Source: Vagococcus jeotgali (GTDB lineage: Bacteria > Bacillota > Bacilli > Lactobacillales > Vagococcaceae). From it: DNA of 64,000 bases. Each line of letters opens with the position of its first letter. Positions within the stretch are counted from its first letter, which is position 1. The notes under the pieces are model-generated. The model was not told where the DNA came from. It worked only from the letters and a program-made list of their open reading frames with translations, and did not search any database. The position numbers and the translations under genes were made by a program. The DNA lies in assembly GCF_035918315.1 (NCBI RefSeq), contig NZ_CP142146.1:868001-932000 (forward strand), read 5' to 3'. Below are positions 53,527-63,424 of the stretch, one piece after another.

Positions 53527-55344
53527 TTCATCTAATGTCATTAAAATTTGTTGTGCAACATATTCACTAAAGATTTTACTACCTTCTGGAACCATATGTA
53601 CTCCGTCTTCTTCAAACCAACTATCTTGCCCTTGAGCATAATCATGCCAGTTAATTAAGTGAGCATTTTCATAACGATACTCTGTATTAATTAACTCATC
53701 ATTGACTCCTTTTTGCCAAGGTCTATCAACTAATGTGTTCACGAAAAATACGGGTTTGTTACCGATTGGTGCCATAATTTTATCAATGTCATTGTCTGTA
53801 AAACTTCCATTAGTTCCTAACACGACTAGGACAACATCACCCATTTTTTCTTCTTTTTCAACTTCTTTAAAAACAGGCTCACTGTCCATTAATTGTCGAC
53901 CAACATCGGCCTCAATATAACTTTTTGGAAATATCTCTTTGAAGCTAGGTGCTGCACTTAATAAGACTGAATCCCCAATAGCTGTCATATTCATCTCAGC
54001 TGCTTGCCTTTGCTGGCCTTTAGTTAACATACTACCTTCCACCAGCTCATCATCATCTTTTTGACTCTTTGACACCTTAGTTTCAGAAGACGCCTCATTC
54101 TTGGCATCCTCTTGACTTTGTTTTTCTAATAGCTCTTTGTTTTTTTCTAGCTGTGCCTGAAGTTTTGCAGCATCTTCTGTCTTCCCAGTTGGAGCTACTA
54201 CAAAGCCATATGAAAATGGTACAAGTAATATGATAGCTACCACAAGTATATTCTTTTTAATCTTTTTAGTTTGACTTACTTTTTTATTTTTTCTTTTTGT
54301 TTTTAGCCCTCTAACAATTCTATAAGTTATCTCTGACAATACTAAGATGATAATCAGTTGAACTAAAACATGGTAAAAAGTATTTTCACCATTCCACTTA
54401 ACTTGATCGTTATAGACGACTATCACAGGGAGTTGCCATAAATAAATTTCATAACTTCTAGAACCAATCCACTTAATAAAAGGATTACTTAATGAAGCAC
54501 TAAATTTGGGAACATTCACAATCATACCTAAACAAATAGCAGCAATCAGACTATATGTAAACATACCACCTCGGTATATAAAACCATTAGAATCTCTAAA
54601 TATAGCTAAGCAGACAATCACTAAGATTAAACTACTTAGAAAAATCACTAATTTTTTTGTTTGTTTCATATTTTTAAGTTTTTGTTCATAGATTCGTAGC
54701 ATAAAGGCTAGTGAAACACCCATCATAATAGAAAATAGTCTCGTATCAGTTCCGTAATATACTCGGTTAATTTCTTCAGGACTATACATCACAGCCATTA
54801 AAATTCCTGATAAAATTGTTACACCTATCACACCATAGTTAATTTTTTTATAATCTTTTACTTTATATAACAAAATAGGCAAAATAATTGGCCATAAAAT
54901 ATAAAATTGGGCTTCAATTGATAATGACCACAAATGGGTAAAAGGAGATTCATTACTAAATTGTTCAAAATAGGAAAGACCGTTTTTTATCTGCCACCAG
55001 TTGTTAAAGTTCAATAATGATGATCCTACAATTTGTCTAAAATTTAACAAATATTTTTGTTTAATAAAAGGAAAGACACTACCTGTTATTAATAATAATG
55101 TTATTAAAGATGGGTAAACACGAGCCATTCTTTTTTTATAAAAATTTTTAATATCAATTTTTTTTCTGCTTTCCCACTCGTTAAGTAGGATATCAGTCAT
55201 TAAATAACCTGATATAACAAAAAATAATGGTACACCTAGATAACCACCTGGTACCCATTTAGGAGCTAAATGGTAGAGTATAACACCAATTACAGCTATA
55301 GCTCGTAATCCATCAATTCCCAATATATATCTTCTTTTTCTCAT
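53497..55344 (-). CDS. OatA-like acyltransferase (acyltransferase-3 plus SGNH domain)
   Basis: 615 residues. N-terminal acyltransferase-3 membrane domain with ~11 helices (RYILGIDGLRAIAVIGVILY H; VPLFFVISGYLMTDILL; FTHLWSLSIEAQFYILWPI). A charged linker (~395-440) leads to an extracellular SGNH esterase-like domain with the catalytic Ser in MTAIGDSVLL, GTNGS, and Asp/His in EDGVHMVPEGS. This is the architecture of OatA, which O-acetylates MurNAc and gives lysozyme resistance; enterococci have several such proteins, so the exact acceptor is inferred. Confidence 0.86.
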   Translation of the reverse strand: MRKRRYILGIDGLRAIAVIGVILYHLAPKWVPGGYLGVPLFFVISGYLMTDILLNEWESRKKIDIKNFYKKRMARVYPSLITLLLITGSVFPFIKQKYLLNFRQIVGSSLLNFNNWWQIKNGLSYFEQFSNESPFTHLWSLSIEAQFYILWPIILPILLYKVKDYKKINYGVIGVTILSGILMAVMYSPEEINRVYYGTDTRLFSIMMGVSLAFMLRIYEQKLKNMKQTKKLVIFLSSLILVIVCLAIFRDSNGFIYRGGMFTYSLIAAICLGMIVNVPKFSASLSNPFIKWIGSRSYEIYLWQLPVIVVYNDQVKWNGENTFYHVLVQLIIILVLSEITYRIVRGLKTKRKNKKVSQTKKIKKNILVVAIILLVPFSYGFVVAPTGKTEDAAKLQAQLEKNKELLEKQSQEDAKNEASSETKVSKSQKDDDELVEGSMLTKGQQRQAAEMNMTAIGDSVLLSAAPSFKEIFPKSYIEADVGRQLMDSEPVFKEVEKEEKMGDVVLVVLGTNGSFTDNDIDKIMAPIGNKPVFFVNTLVDRPWQKGVNDELINTEYRYENAHLINWHDYAQGQDSWFEEDGVHMVPEGSKIFSEYVAQQILMTLDEKKLTLNSLG

Positions 55345-55420
55345 CCGGTATACCCCTCTAACCTATATCATAATATATATTTTAAAACAATTTAGTAGAC
55401 ATTTCAAATAAAGACATCAT

Positions 55421-55442
55421 AATAGTTAACCTTTTAACTATT
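55421..55442. repeat. Perfect inverted repeat upstream of the OatA-like gene
   Basis: AATAGTTAA-CCTT-TTAACTATT, 9-bp arms, 4-nt loop, ~77 bp upstream of the acyltransferase start. No T-run, so it may be an operator. The remaining 55345-55630 gap has no gene. Confidence 0.4.
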
Positions 55443-55630
55443 TGAAGTACTTTTAAAATCAGTATTTCTAATATCTAAAAAAATAAATTAACATACCAAA
55501 CTCGTAGCTTAATCAATACACAAAATTTTTTCAATAAAAAACTATCGAAAAGAGTCATTTTCACAGAAGCTTTTTTACGAAAGAATTCATGATACGCTCA
55601 CAGTCTTATTCATGATATAATTAATATAAG

Positions 55631-56703
55631 CGCCGATTGTAAAATTAAGCTAGACAAATAAAAAATCATTTGTGATACACTCAAATTGTCCAAATTGTAC
55701 TTCCGACGAAAGAAAACAAGGAGAGTGATCACAAATGACCTATATACATCTTACTACAGACGAGCTTGTTTTAATAGAATCTTATTATCACCAAGCTAAA
55801 AAAGTTAAACATGTTGCTGATACTTTAAAAAGATCAAGACAAACTATTTATAATGTTTACAACGCTTTAAATGAGGGATTATCTATTCTAGATTACTATC
55901 AAAGATACAAAAAAAATAAAAAGAAATGTGGAAGGCGTCCTATTTCTTTACCTGATAATGAAACAAAATATATTCAAAACAAAGTGGCTCAAGGATGGAC
56001 TCCTGACGTGATTATCGGTCGTGCTGAGATTTCTATTTCTTGCTCTGTTCGGACACTTTATAGATTGTTCTCGCGTGAATCTTTTGATTCCACAACTTTA
56101 CCAATGAAAGGTAAAAGAAAACCTAATGGGCATAAAGAAAAACGAGGTAAACAAGCATTTAAACGAACCATTCATCAGAGAGACGCTGAGCATAACGAGT
56201 TTCAAAGTGAATTTGGTCACCTAGAAGGTGACACTATTGTTGGGAAAAATCATAAAAGTGCTGTTATTACATTAGTTGAAAGGTTATCAAAAGTTATTAT
56301 TACCTTGAAGCCAACAGGAAGACACGCTATAGATATTGAGAATAGCTTAAATGAATGGTTAAAAAAATGCCCTAATCACTTGTTTAAATCTATCACATTT
56401 GATTGTGGCAAAGAATTTTCTAACTGGAAATCTATCAGTAACTTAAATGATATTGATATCTACTTTGCTGACCCTGGTACACCTTCACAACGAGGTTTAA
56501 ATGAAAATTCTAATGGGCTATTGCGTAAGGATGGATTGCCTAAGAAAATGGATTTCAACGAAGTTGATGAATCTTTCATTCAATCTGTTGCATCCAAAAG
56601 AAATAATATTCCTAGAAAATCATTAAACTATAAAACACCATTAGAAGTATTTTTGAGCTATGTAGACAATGACATTTTGTCTAGCTTAATTTGACAAATG
56701 AAA
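55631..56703 (+). mobile_element. IS30-family insertion sequence, copy B3 (intact)
   Basis: 1073 bp, nearly identical to B1 (one A fewer at ~55665). Left outer bases GCGCCGATTG match the scar at 15396; right end TTGACAAATGAAA. Both inverted repeats are complete. Confidence 0.88.
55735..56694 (+). CDS. IS30-family transposase (type B), copy 3
   Basis: 319 residues, differing from B1 only at SAVITL and from B2 only at GLPKKMD. Complete DDE transposase with the motifs described for B1. Confidence 0.93.
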   Translation: MTYIHLTTDELVLIESYYHQAKKVKHVADTLKRSRQTIYNVYNALNEGLSILDYYQRYKKNKKKCGRRPISLPDNETKYIQNKVAQGWTPDVIIGRAEISISCSVRTLYRLFSRESFDSTTLPMKGKRKPNGHKEKRGKQAFKRTIHQRDAEHNEFQSEFGHLEGDTIVGKNHKSAVITLVERLSKVIITLKPTGRHAIDIENSLNEWLKKCPNHLFKSITFDCGKEFSNWKSISNLNDIDIYFADPGTPSQRGLNENSNGLLRKDGLPKKMDFNEVDESFIQSVASKRNNIPRKSLNYKTPLEVFLSYVDNDILSSLI

Positions 56704-56734
56704 AAGAATAAACATTGAAGAAAGGAGCAAAAAT

Positions 56735-57388
56735 ATGTTAAAAAATACAATAGATACTATCTTTCATAGTTTCTTGTATCTGTCATTTATGATTCTTATT
56801 ACGTTTTATAATAATGAAGAGTTTCAAATCTCAACGATTGCAATTGGTTTGATTATGTTATTTACACCCATTGTGACACACATATTGAAGATTAAACCTA
56901 AAATAAGTGCTTTAATCGGATTTCCAATTTTGTGGATTTTATTTAGCTTAGATAAATCAGGTATGGTTAATTGGACAAGCTATCTACTCACTGGTCTAAT
57001 TGCTTTATTTTTTAGTTTTCTTTTACATGTTATTAGTCTTAACTATGACAAACAACCAAGAAAATCACTTTATCCCCCTTTATCAGTTATCCTCTTAAAA
57101 AAATATCCAACAAAACACTATGTTTGGCTAGGGACTTTAGCTAGCATCCTCTCTTGTTCTATAGCAATGGTTCTGCTATACATATTAAGTTTATTAATAT
57201 CTCAAGCATTTATGTCAGTAGTTATTATCAGTTATCTTTTACTGTTTATTATTTATGATAATATTTCCAATGCTTACTTTTACACACAAAAAAAGGCTAA
57301 TGTCCTATGGATATTAGCCTTTTTTGATTTAGATGTTATCTGCTTGTTTTTTGCGTTTTGCAGCTTTTTCACGTTCAGATTTGTTTAA
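56735..57388 (+). CDS. Hypothetical multi-pass membrane protein
   Basis: 217 residues, no family recognised. About six or seven hydrophobic helices (FHSFLYLSFMILITFY; IAIGLIMLFTPIVTHIL; LLTGLIALFFSFLLHVISL; LGTLASILSCSIAMVLLYIL, then SLLISQAFMSVVIISYLLLF). AAAGGAG is 8 nt upstream of the ATG. The start is only 32 bp from IS30-B3, so the original promoter was probably displaced. The last ~30 codons run through the typA terminator and 60 bp antisense into typA. The natural C-terminus may have been nearer 57290. Confidence 0.6.
   Translation: MLKNTIDTIFHSFLYLSFMILITFYNNEEFQISTIAIGLIMLFTPIVTHILKIKPKISALIGFPILWILFSLDKSGMVNWTSYLLTGLIALFFSFLLHVISLNYDKQPRKSLYPPLSVILLKKYPTKHYVWLGTLASILSCSIAMVLLYILSLLISQAFMSVVIISYLLLFIIYDNISNAYFYTQKKANVLWILAFFDLDVICLFFAFCSFFTFRFV
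57289..57325 (-). terminator. Terminator of typA
   Basis: Stem AAAAAAGGCTAATgTCC with GGAtATTAGCCTTTTTT around TAT; A- and T-runs on both sides allow bidirectional use. It lies inside the coding end of the convergent membrane-protein gene. Confidence 0.88.
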
Positions 57389-59173
57389 AATTTGTTTTCT
57401 TAAACGAATACTTTCTGGAGTTACCTCACAGTATTCATCATCGTTTAAGAATTCTAATGATTCTTCTAATGTTAGAATTTTTGGTTTTTTGATAACAGAA
57501 GTCTGATCTTTATTAGCTGAACGAACGTTTGTCATTTGTTTTGCTTTAGTGATATTAACACCTAAGTCATTTTCACGACTATTTTGTCCAACAATCATTC
57601 CCTCATAAACTTCAGTACCTGGTTCAACATAAACTGTTCCACGCTCTTCAATACTCATGATACTATAAGTGGTTGCTTTACCTTGATCGATTGATACAAG
57701 AGCACCATTACGACGTCCACTTACTAATCCAGAAATAACTGGTAAATAAGAGTCAAACGTGTGATTCATAATACCATATCCACGAGTAATTGACATAAAT
57801 TCAGTTGAATACCCAATTAATCCTCTAGCTGGTGCTAAGAAAATTAAGCGTACTTGACCGTTACCAGAGTTGATCATATCTTGCATTTCTGCTTTGCGTT
57901 GGCCAAGTGACTCGATAACTCCACCCATGTATTCTTCAGGCGTATCAATTTGAACACGTTCGAATGGTTCACAAAGTACTCCATCAACGTTACGGTAGAT
58001 TACACTTGGACGAGATACTTGTAATTCGTATCCTTCACGACGCATATTTTCAATCAAAATAGATAAATGTAGTTCTCCACGTCCAGAAACAATCCATTTA
58101 TCAGGAGATTCTGTTTCTTCAACTTTAAGAGAAACATCTGTTTGTAATTGACTATGTAAACGTTCTTCAATTTTACGAGACGTTACATATTTACCTTCAC
58201 GTCCTGCAAATGGTGAATTATTAACTAAAAATGTCATTTGTAAAGTAGGCTCATCGATATGTAGAATTGGTAAGGCATCTTGATGATCTACAGGTGTTAC
58301 TGTTTCTCCAACAAAGATATCTTCCATACCAGATAAAGCAATTAAGTCACCGGCTTTAGCTTCTTGGATTTCAACACGATTTAATCCTAAGAATCCTAGT
58401 AATTTAGTGACACGGAATTTTTTAACTTCACCATCAAGTTTCATTAATGCCACTTGATCTCCAACTTTAATCGTTCCACGGAATACACGACCAATACCAA
58501 TACGTCCTACATAATCGTTATAGTCAAGTAATGATACTTGGAATTGTAATGGTTCATCACTATTATCAATTGGAGCTGGAATGTGATCGATAATTGCATC
58601 TAAAATATGATCCATTGTTTCTTCTTGATCAGCTGGATCATCAGATAAACTTGATGTACCATTTACAGCTGCAGCATAAACAACAGGGAATTCTAATTGT
58701 TCATCATCTGCACCTAATTCGATGAATAATTCTAAAACTTCATCAACTACTTCTTCAGGACGGGCAGTTGGCTTATCAATTTTATTAACAACGACAATTG
58801 GTGTTAATTTTTGTTCTAAAGCTTTCTTCAGTACGAAACGTGTTTGAGGCATTGTTCCCTCATAAGCATCCACTACTAAAACAACACCATCAACCATTTT
58901 CATGATACGTTCAACTTCTCCACCAAAATCGGCATGTCCAGGTGTATCTAAAATATTGATATGTTTACCTTCGTAGTTGATAGCAGTATTTTTTGCTAAA
59001 ATTGTAATACCACGTTCTTTTTCAATATCACCAGAATCCATTGCACGCTCTTGTAATTCTAAATGACTGTCTAATGTATTAGACTGTTTTAATAACTCAT
59101 CAACCAATGTTGTTTTACCATGATCGACATGGGCAATAATTGCCACGTTACGAATATCTTCTCTTAATTTCAC
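57329..59173 (-). CDS. typA: Translational GTPase TypA/BipA
   Basis: 614-residue ribosome-associated GTPase involved in 50S assembly and stress growth. G1 [10 protein letters not shown] (14-23), effector region [12 protein letters not shown]3 [13 protein letters not shown]4 NKIDKP; then domains II, III and V. The C-terminal BipA-specific domain has [23 protein letters not shown] start at 59173 behind GAGGAGAG. Monocistronic. Confidence 0.96.
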   Translation of the reverse strand: MKLREDIRNVAIIAHVDHGKTTLVDELLKQSNTLDSHLELQERAMDSGDIEKERGITILAKNTAINYEGKHINILDTPGHADFGGEVERIMKMVDGVVLVVDAYEGTMPQTRFVLKKALEQKLTPIVVVNKIDKPTARPEEVVDEVLELFIELGADDEQLEFPVVYAAAVNGTSSLSDDPADQEETMDHILDAIIDHIPAPIDNSDEPLQFQVSLLDYNDYVGRIGIGRVFRGTIKVGDQVALMKLDGEVKKFRVTKLLGFLGLNRVEIQEAKAGDLIALSGMEDIFVGETVTPVDHQDALPILHIDEPTLQMTFLVNNSPFAGREGKYVTSRKIEERLHSQLQTDVSLKVEETESPDKWIVSGRGELHLSILIENMRREGYELQVSRPSVIYRNVDGVLCEPFERVQIDTPEEYMGGVIESLGQRKAEMQDMINSGNGQVRLIFLAPARGLIGYSTEFMSITRGYGIMNHTFDSYLPVISGLVSGRRNGALVSIDQGKATTYSIMSIEERGTVYVEPGTEVYEGMIVGQNSRENDLGVNITKAKQMTNVRSANKDQTSVIKKPKILTLEESLEFLNDDEYCEVTPESIRLRKQILNKSEREKAAKRKKQADNI

Positions 59174-59298
59174 TATTATTTACTCTCCTCACTGTTTAAA
59201 AAAATGAAGGGATAATCTATCTCCTTCACGAACCGACTATTCAGTATAACAAAAAAAACTCATGAAAAAAAGTGAAAGTTTTTTCATTTTTCACTTTT

Positions 59299-60072
59299 TT
59301 ATTTGAAATCACTTACAATCTCGTGATAAGTTTTCTCTGTTGCCACCACAAAAAATTGTCTATCACCTAGAATATCATAATCTAAATCAGGAATTTGTTT
59401 ACAAATTAACCCAAGAGGTTCAGCTAAAGCAACGCCAGCAGCAAAGTCCCACGGGGCTAATTTAGATAAATAACCATTTTGTCTACCCGTGATAACATTT
59501 AAAAAATCAATCCCAGCACAACCTAGCACTCTAACCCCTACAGCTTGTTTACAAATATCTGTTGCATGATATAAGTTTTCTGTATACATCTGAGCATTAC
59601 AGCCAATCAAACCATCACGAATCCCAATATTATCAATATTTTTAATCTCTTTCTCATTGATAAATATACCAGTGTGTCTCCCACCATAAGCAAATTCATC
59701 TTTCATCACATTATAAATAAACCCATAACTTGCTTTTCCACCTTCAAAAATTCCTATCATAATACAAAAATTTTCTTGTTGTTTAACAAAATTTAGCGTG
59801 CCATCAATGGGATCAATAATCCAAAGTCTACCATCTTTACTTGTAACAGACTTACCAGTTCCTTCTTCCCCAATAATCGTGTCATTTGGGTAATGTTTTT
59901 TAATTTTATTAACTAAAAATTGTTCTGTGGCTTTATCAACATTTGTCACTAAATCATGACGATTACTTTTTTCTTCCACTGTAATCACATGTCTTAATTC
60001 TTCTTTAACAAAATCTCCAGCCTCATAAACCCAACCCTTAACTTCTTCCATAAAAGCTACTTGCCGACTCAT
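59299..60072 (-). CDS. Inositol monophosphatase family protein
   Basis: 257 residues of the SuhB/IMPase group, Mg2+-dependent phosphatases. Metal-binding GEEGTG (68-73), DPIDGTLNFV (87-96), and the C-terminal LAPWDFAAGVALAEPLG. The physiological substrate in Firmicutes is uncertain. The start codon overlaps the stop of the UPF0223 gene (ATGA), so the two are translated together, as in related genera. Confidence 0.9.
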   Translation of the reverse strand: MSRQVAFMEEVKGWVYEAGDFVKEELRHVITVEEKSNRHDLVTNVDKATEQFLVNKIKKHYPNDTIIGEEGTGKSVTSKDGRLWIIDPIDGTLNFVKQQENFCIMIGIFEGGKASYGFIYNVMKDEFAYGGRHTGIFINEKEIKNIDNIGIRDGLIGCNAQMYTENLYHATDICKQAVGVRVLGCAGIDFLNVITGRQNGYLSKLAPWDFAAGVALAEPLGLICKQIPDLDYDILGDRQFFVVATEKTYHEIVSDFK

Positions 60073-60356
60073 TTTGAAAACTCCTTTTTATTTAATAATC
60101 CTTCTTTTTGATGTTTGGCTACCTTCACAACATGATACATAGAATACCCTGTCACCTCTTCAAATTCTCTACCTAAAACACGTTCCTCACCAATACTTTT
60201 GACTACCGATTTAAATGCTTTATATGTCGTAAGGACTTCTTGTGCTGTTGCTTTTTTTTCATAGGCCTTCTCCACCATATCCCACATATTCATCACAGCA
60301 ATTAGTTCCTCAGTTGACCATTCAGGGTTAAGTGGATAAGTATAATTTTCTTTCAT
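60069..60356 (-). CDS. UPF0223 family protein (YktA-like)
   Basis: 95 residues; start KENYTYPLNPEWSTEELIAV, then MNMWDMVEKAYEKKATAQEV, then EFEEVTGYSMYHVVKVAKHQ, typical of UPF0223. All-alpha, cytoplasmic, function unknown. ATG 60356 is 7 nt from AAGGAG; longer in-frame starts would run into the upstream hairpin. In operon with the IMPase gene. Confidence 0.88.
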   Translation of the reverse strand: MKENYTYPLNPEWSTEELIAVMNMWDMVEKAYEKKATAQEVLTTYKAFKSVVKSIGEERVLGREFEEVTGYSMYHVVKVAKHQKEGLLNKKEFSK

Positions 60357-60381
60357 ATTCATTCTCCTTTTTATTTGCATG

Positions 60382-60428
60382 AAAAGACAAACAAAGTGGG
60401 AAATCACCCCATTTGTTTGTCTTTTTTT
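60382..60428 (-). terminator. Hairpin after the histidine kinase gene
   Basis: Stem AAAAGACAAACAAA / TTTGTTTGTCTTTT extended by TGGG/CCCA with one bulged G. It includes the last codons of the kinase. The U-tail on the minus strand is short, so read-through into UPF0223 is possible. Confidence 0.65.
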
Positions 60429-61867
60429 ATTTCCTGTTCTTTGCTAGGTGTACTAGGAAATGAGACTTTAAATGTGGTTCCCACGCCTAGCTTACTATCA
60501 ACTTCTATATGTCCACCATGTAGTTTCACTAACTGATCTACAATAGATAAACCTAAACCAGACTCACCGTATTCAGTGTTCTTTCTTGAAGGATCTGCTT
60601 TGTAGTAACGATCCCATATATTTTTAAGCTGTTCCTCATTCATACCAATACCTGTGTCTTTAATATGAATGCTTGTTTCTTTGTCTTTTTCTATTAGCTC
60701 AACTGATATTGTACCATTCTCCGTAAATTGTATGGCATTTGTGATAATGTTGACCATCACTTGGACAAAACGATCATAATCAGCATATAGATAAACAGGC
60801 TGTTCTGTTAATAGTACTAACTTATTATCTTTATCAATAGCTTTAGCAGACAATTGCTCTATCACTAAATCTAAAACCTCTGTAGCATTAAAACGTTGAA
60901 CAACCATTTTAATTTGGTTATTTAAAATTTTCTCATAATCCAAGTTTTCATTTACTAAACGAATTAAGCGTTTTGTTTCATTTTGCATAAGAGTTAAGCA
61001 CTTTTCTTCTTGATCTTTTGGTATCGCACCATAAGCTAGACCTTCTAATAACCCATTAATCGTTGTCAGTGGGGTTCGCATTTCGTGAGCCACATCAGCC
61101 ATAAAGTTTCGACGTCTTTCTTCTTGTCGTTTGATTTCCTCATCAGAATTTTTCAAAGTAATAGCCAATTGATTGAAGTCATGTGCTAACTCATCTAATT
61201 CATCATTATTTTTAGCTTCAAGGTGAACATCATAATTACCAAGAGCTAATTGATCAGTTGCTTGTTTTAATCTATCTATTCGATTTACTTGTAATTTAGC
61301 CAATAGATAGCTAATCAATAATGCTATCACCGTTGATAAGATAAAACCTTTAAACAAGTCATTAGTTAAAGAATTAACACTCTCATCTATACTACTATTT
61401 GGTTTTGAAACAAGGAGTAGTCCCATGAGTTCTAAATTTGGCGAAGAAAACAATGGTTGTACATATAAAGATGTTGAATGTTTGCTTTTTGAAATTGATT
61501 TATTAATAATTGTTTTTTCTACCGGGCGACCTTGCTTTAATATCTCAAGCTCACTTTCAGAAATAATATTAGCTCCGCTTTGGCCTTCAAATTTAGCTGG
61601 ATAACTAACAGTTAAGTCGGGATTTAATACATTAAATGCTACCTGTTGATTTTGTAAAATAGCCAAGGAAGTATCAAGTGATTGTTGCAGCGTCCATCCT
61701 TGTTTGGCCACATTATTAATAATGGTATTGGAATATCCCTCAAGTTGTTCGTAGGTGGAGTCGGTGATTGTTCTTCTTGTATATGACGTAAAAGAAATAC
61801 CAAAAATAATAAGAACCGTTAAAATAATGACAAAAAATGCTGCCATTTGTTGAACCAGATAACGCAT
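60404..61867 (-). CDS. Two-component sensor histidine kinase
   Basis: 487 residues. Transmembrane helix 1 (FFVIILTVLIIFGISF), an extracellular sensor of ~140 residues, helix 2 (~172-190), HAMP (VNRIDRLKQATDQLALGNYD), phosphoacceptor H261 in ADVAHEMRTPLTTINGLLEG, and the ATPase domain with N (MVNIITNAIQF), G1 (DTGIGM) and G2 (GESGLGLSIV) boxes. HPK1-type kinase. The start overlaps the regulator stop by one base. The signal is unknown; the SdpI-like protein encoded first in this operon may be linked to it. Confidence 0.93.
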   Translation of the reverse strand: MRYLVQQMAAFFVIILTVLIIFGISFTSYTRRTITDSTYEQLEGYSNTIINNVAKQGWTLQQSLDTSLAILQNQQVAFNVLNPDLTVSYPAKFEGQSGANIISESELEILKQGRPVEKTIINKSISKSKHSTSLYVQPLFSSPNLELMGLLLVSKPNSSIDESVNSLTNDLFKGFILSTVIALLISYLLAKLQVNRIDRLKQATDQLALGNYDVHLEAKNNDELDELAHDFNQLAITLKNSDEEIKRQEERRRNFMADVAHEMRTPLTTINGLLEGLAYGAIPKDQEEKCLTLMQNETKRLIRLVNENLDYEKILNNQIKMVVQRFNATEVLDLVIEQLSAKAIDKDNKLVLLTEQPVYLYADYDRFVQVMVNIITNAIQFTENGTISVELIEKDKETSIHIKDTGIGMNEEQLKNIWDRYYKADPSRKNTEYGESGLGLSIVDQLVKLHGGHIEVDSKLGVGTTFKVSFPSTPSKEQEIKKDKQMG

Positions 61868-62592
61868 TACTCCTTAACTCCAGAGTCATCAAATTTATAC
61901 CCCACACCCCAAACAGTTTGGATAACTTGAGGACCGACTTTTTCAATTTTTTGACGTAATTTTTTAATATGCGCATCCACTGTTCGTTCATCACCAAAAT
62001 ACTGGTAATCCCAAACAAGTTCAAGTAGCTTTTCTCTAGAGAAAACTTGTCTTGGTTTTTTAGCTAAGGTCATTAATAAATCAAACTCTTTTGGTGTTAA
62101 ACCTTCTATCAATTCTTCTTGGTAGTAAGCTTCACGAGTTTTATGATTGATTTTAAAGTAATCTGTTACAATATCAAACTCTTCATCAACACTATTTTCA
62201 GATCTACCATCCCCTTCTTCTGATAACAATGATCGGCGATATAGTGCTTTAATTCTTGCAATTAAAGTAATTGGACTAAATGGTTTTGTAACGTAATCAT
62301 CTGCTCCCATTTCTAGACCAATAATTTGATCACTTTCAGAATCTCTTGCTGTTAGCATAATGATTGGAACAACAGATGATACTTTTCTAATTTCACGACA
62401 CACAGTGACTCCGTCCATAGTTGGTAAATTTAAATCTAGAGTAATCATATCCCAAACACTCGGCTCTTCTAAAAAAGCATCTAGACCTTCTTTACCATCA
62501 TATTTAAATGTAACATCCCATTCTTCATTTAAAAAAAACATCTTCATCATTTCTGAAACAGATTCATTATCTTCTATCATTAATAACTTCAT
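61867..62592 (-). CDS. OmpR/PhoB-type response regulator
   Basis: 241 residues. Receiver domain with acidic pocket E7/D8, phosphoacceptor D53 (ITLDLNLPTMDG), T81 and K103 (VTKPFSP). A C-terminal winged helix (EGLTPKEFDLLMTLAKKPRQ, WDYQYFGDERTVDAHIKKLR, QTVWGVGYKF) binds DNA. Overlaps the SdpI-like gene by 4 bp upstream and the kinase gene downstream, so all three are co-translated. Confidence 0.94.
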   Translation of the reverse strand: MKLLMIEDNESVSEMMKMFFLNEEWDVTFKYDGKEGLDAFLEEPSVWDMITLDLNLPTMDGVTVCREIRKVSSVVPIIMLTARDSESDQIIGLEMGADDYVTKPFSPITLIARIKALYRRSLLSEEGDGRSENSVDEEFDIVTDYFKINHKTREAYYQEELIEGLTPKEFDLLMTLAKKPRQVFSREKLLELVWDYQYFGDERTVDAHIKKLRQKIEKVGPQVIQTVWGVGYKFDDSGVKE

Positions 62593-62963
62593 TTGTCTTC
62601 CTCCTCTTTTGACTGCTCATTTAACTTAGTTTGGTTAATTAGAGCATCATTAAATCCTTCTAATCGACGTTCCACAAGATAAAAAAACATAATAATTGGA
62701 ATACCAATTAAAAATAACTCTAATATAAAATATTGAAGATTATTAGTTTTTTTCAGTAATACTCCTACTAAAAATGTTATACCACCAATCAATAACAACA
62801 AACTTGATGCTTTTTTTTGTGCATAGTCATAGGTGGATTCAGAATATTTCGCCCTCGGTGTTCTGTAACCATACCGACTATCTCTTTTTTTCGAAGGGAA
62901 AACTAAATATATCAACCCTATAACTATCATAATTAGTCCAACTACATAAAAAATCAAATTCAA
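62589..62963 (-). CDS. SdpI-family-like membrane protein
   Basis: 124 residues. Three transmembrane helices (LIFYVVGLIMIVIGLIYLVF; LLLLIGGITFLVGVLL; YFILELFLIGIPIIMFFYLV). Between helix 1 and 2 lies RYGYRTPRAKYSESTYDYAQ, the GYRTPxA...S...W/Y..AQ signature of the SdpI family. In B. subtilis SdpI gives immunity to the SdpC toxin and sequesters the repressor SdpR. Here it is the first gene of an operon with a two-component system. TTG start at 62963 behind AGGTG. Confidence 0.75.
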   Translation of the reverse strand: MNLIFYVVGLIMIVIGLIYLVFPSKKRDSRYGYRTPRAKYSESTYDYAQKKASSLLLLIGGITFLVGVLLKKTNNLQYFILELFLIGIPIIMFFYLVERRLEGFNDALINQTKLNEQSKEEEDK

Positions 62964-63188
62964 ACACCTACCCTATATATTACATTCATTATACTATGTT
63001 TTCATACTAAATTAAAACCTTATTAAACTTCTTTCTAAAAATTAACTTTTTCAAAAAAAATAATATTAAGAAAATGTAAATTACTTGCATCCCAAAAAAT
63101 GATGTGGTAAATTGCTTGTTGTTGTTATATATCATCATGGTTCATGCTTGATAATATACACAATAAATCAAACAAGGAGGTTATTCAT

Positions 63189-63344
63189 ATGTTATTTACA
63201 CAACAAGCTATTGAGTATAGAATTACTCTAAACACTGATAAAAACATTTTTATTGTATTTGATGCAAGAAATGAAGCTGTATCTGCACAAGGACACACTA
63301 TTGAAGAAGCTAAAAACAACCTAAAAAAATTGATTAAGGAGTAA
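63189..63344 (+). CDS. Small HicB-like protein
   Basis: 51 residues, start FTQQAIEYRITLNTDKNIFI, then VFDARNEAVSAQGHTIEEAK, then NNLKKLIKE. This is the beta-beta-beta-alpha pattern of the HicB antitoxin N-terminal domain (compare the common GxTxEEAxxNxxxxI ending). It lacks the DNA-binding C-terminus and has no HicA toxin gene beside it. AAGGAGG sits 8 nt upstream of ATG 63189; an upstream in-frame ATG at 63144 has no ribosome site. Function unknown. Confidence 0.65.
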   Translation: MLFTQQAIEYRITLNTDKNIFIVFDARNEAVSAQGHTIEEAKNNLKKLIKE

Positions 63345-63371
63345 TCCAATTGGACGAAGATAGTTCTTAGT

Positions 63372-63412
63372 AAGGTATTCACCCAAACGTATATGGATGA
63401 ATGCCTTTTTAT
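63372..63412 (+). terminator. Terminator of the HicB-like gene
   Basis: Stem AAGGTATTCACCC with GGATGAATGCCTT (allowing G-U pairs), then TTTTTATT. Confidence 0.7.
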
Positions 63413-63424
63413 TATGCTTTTTTA

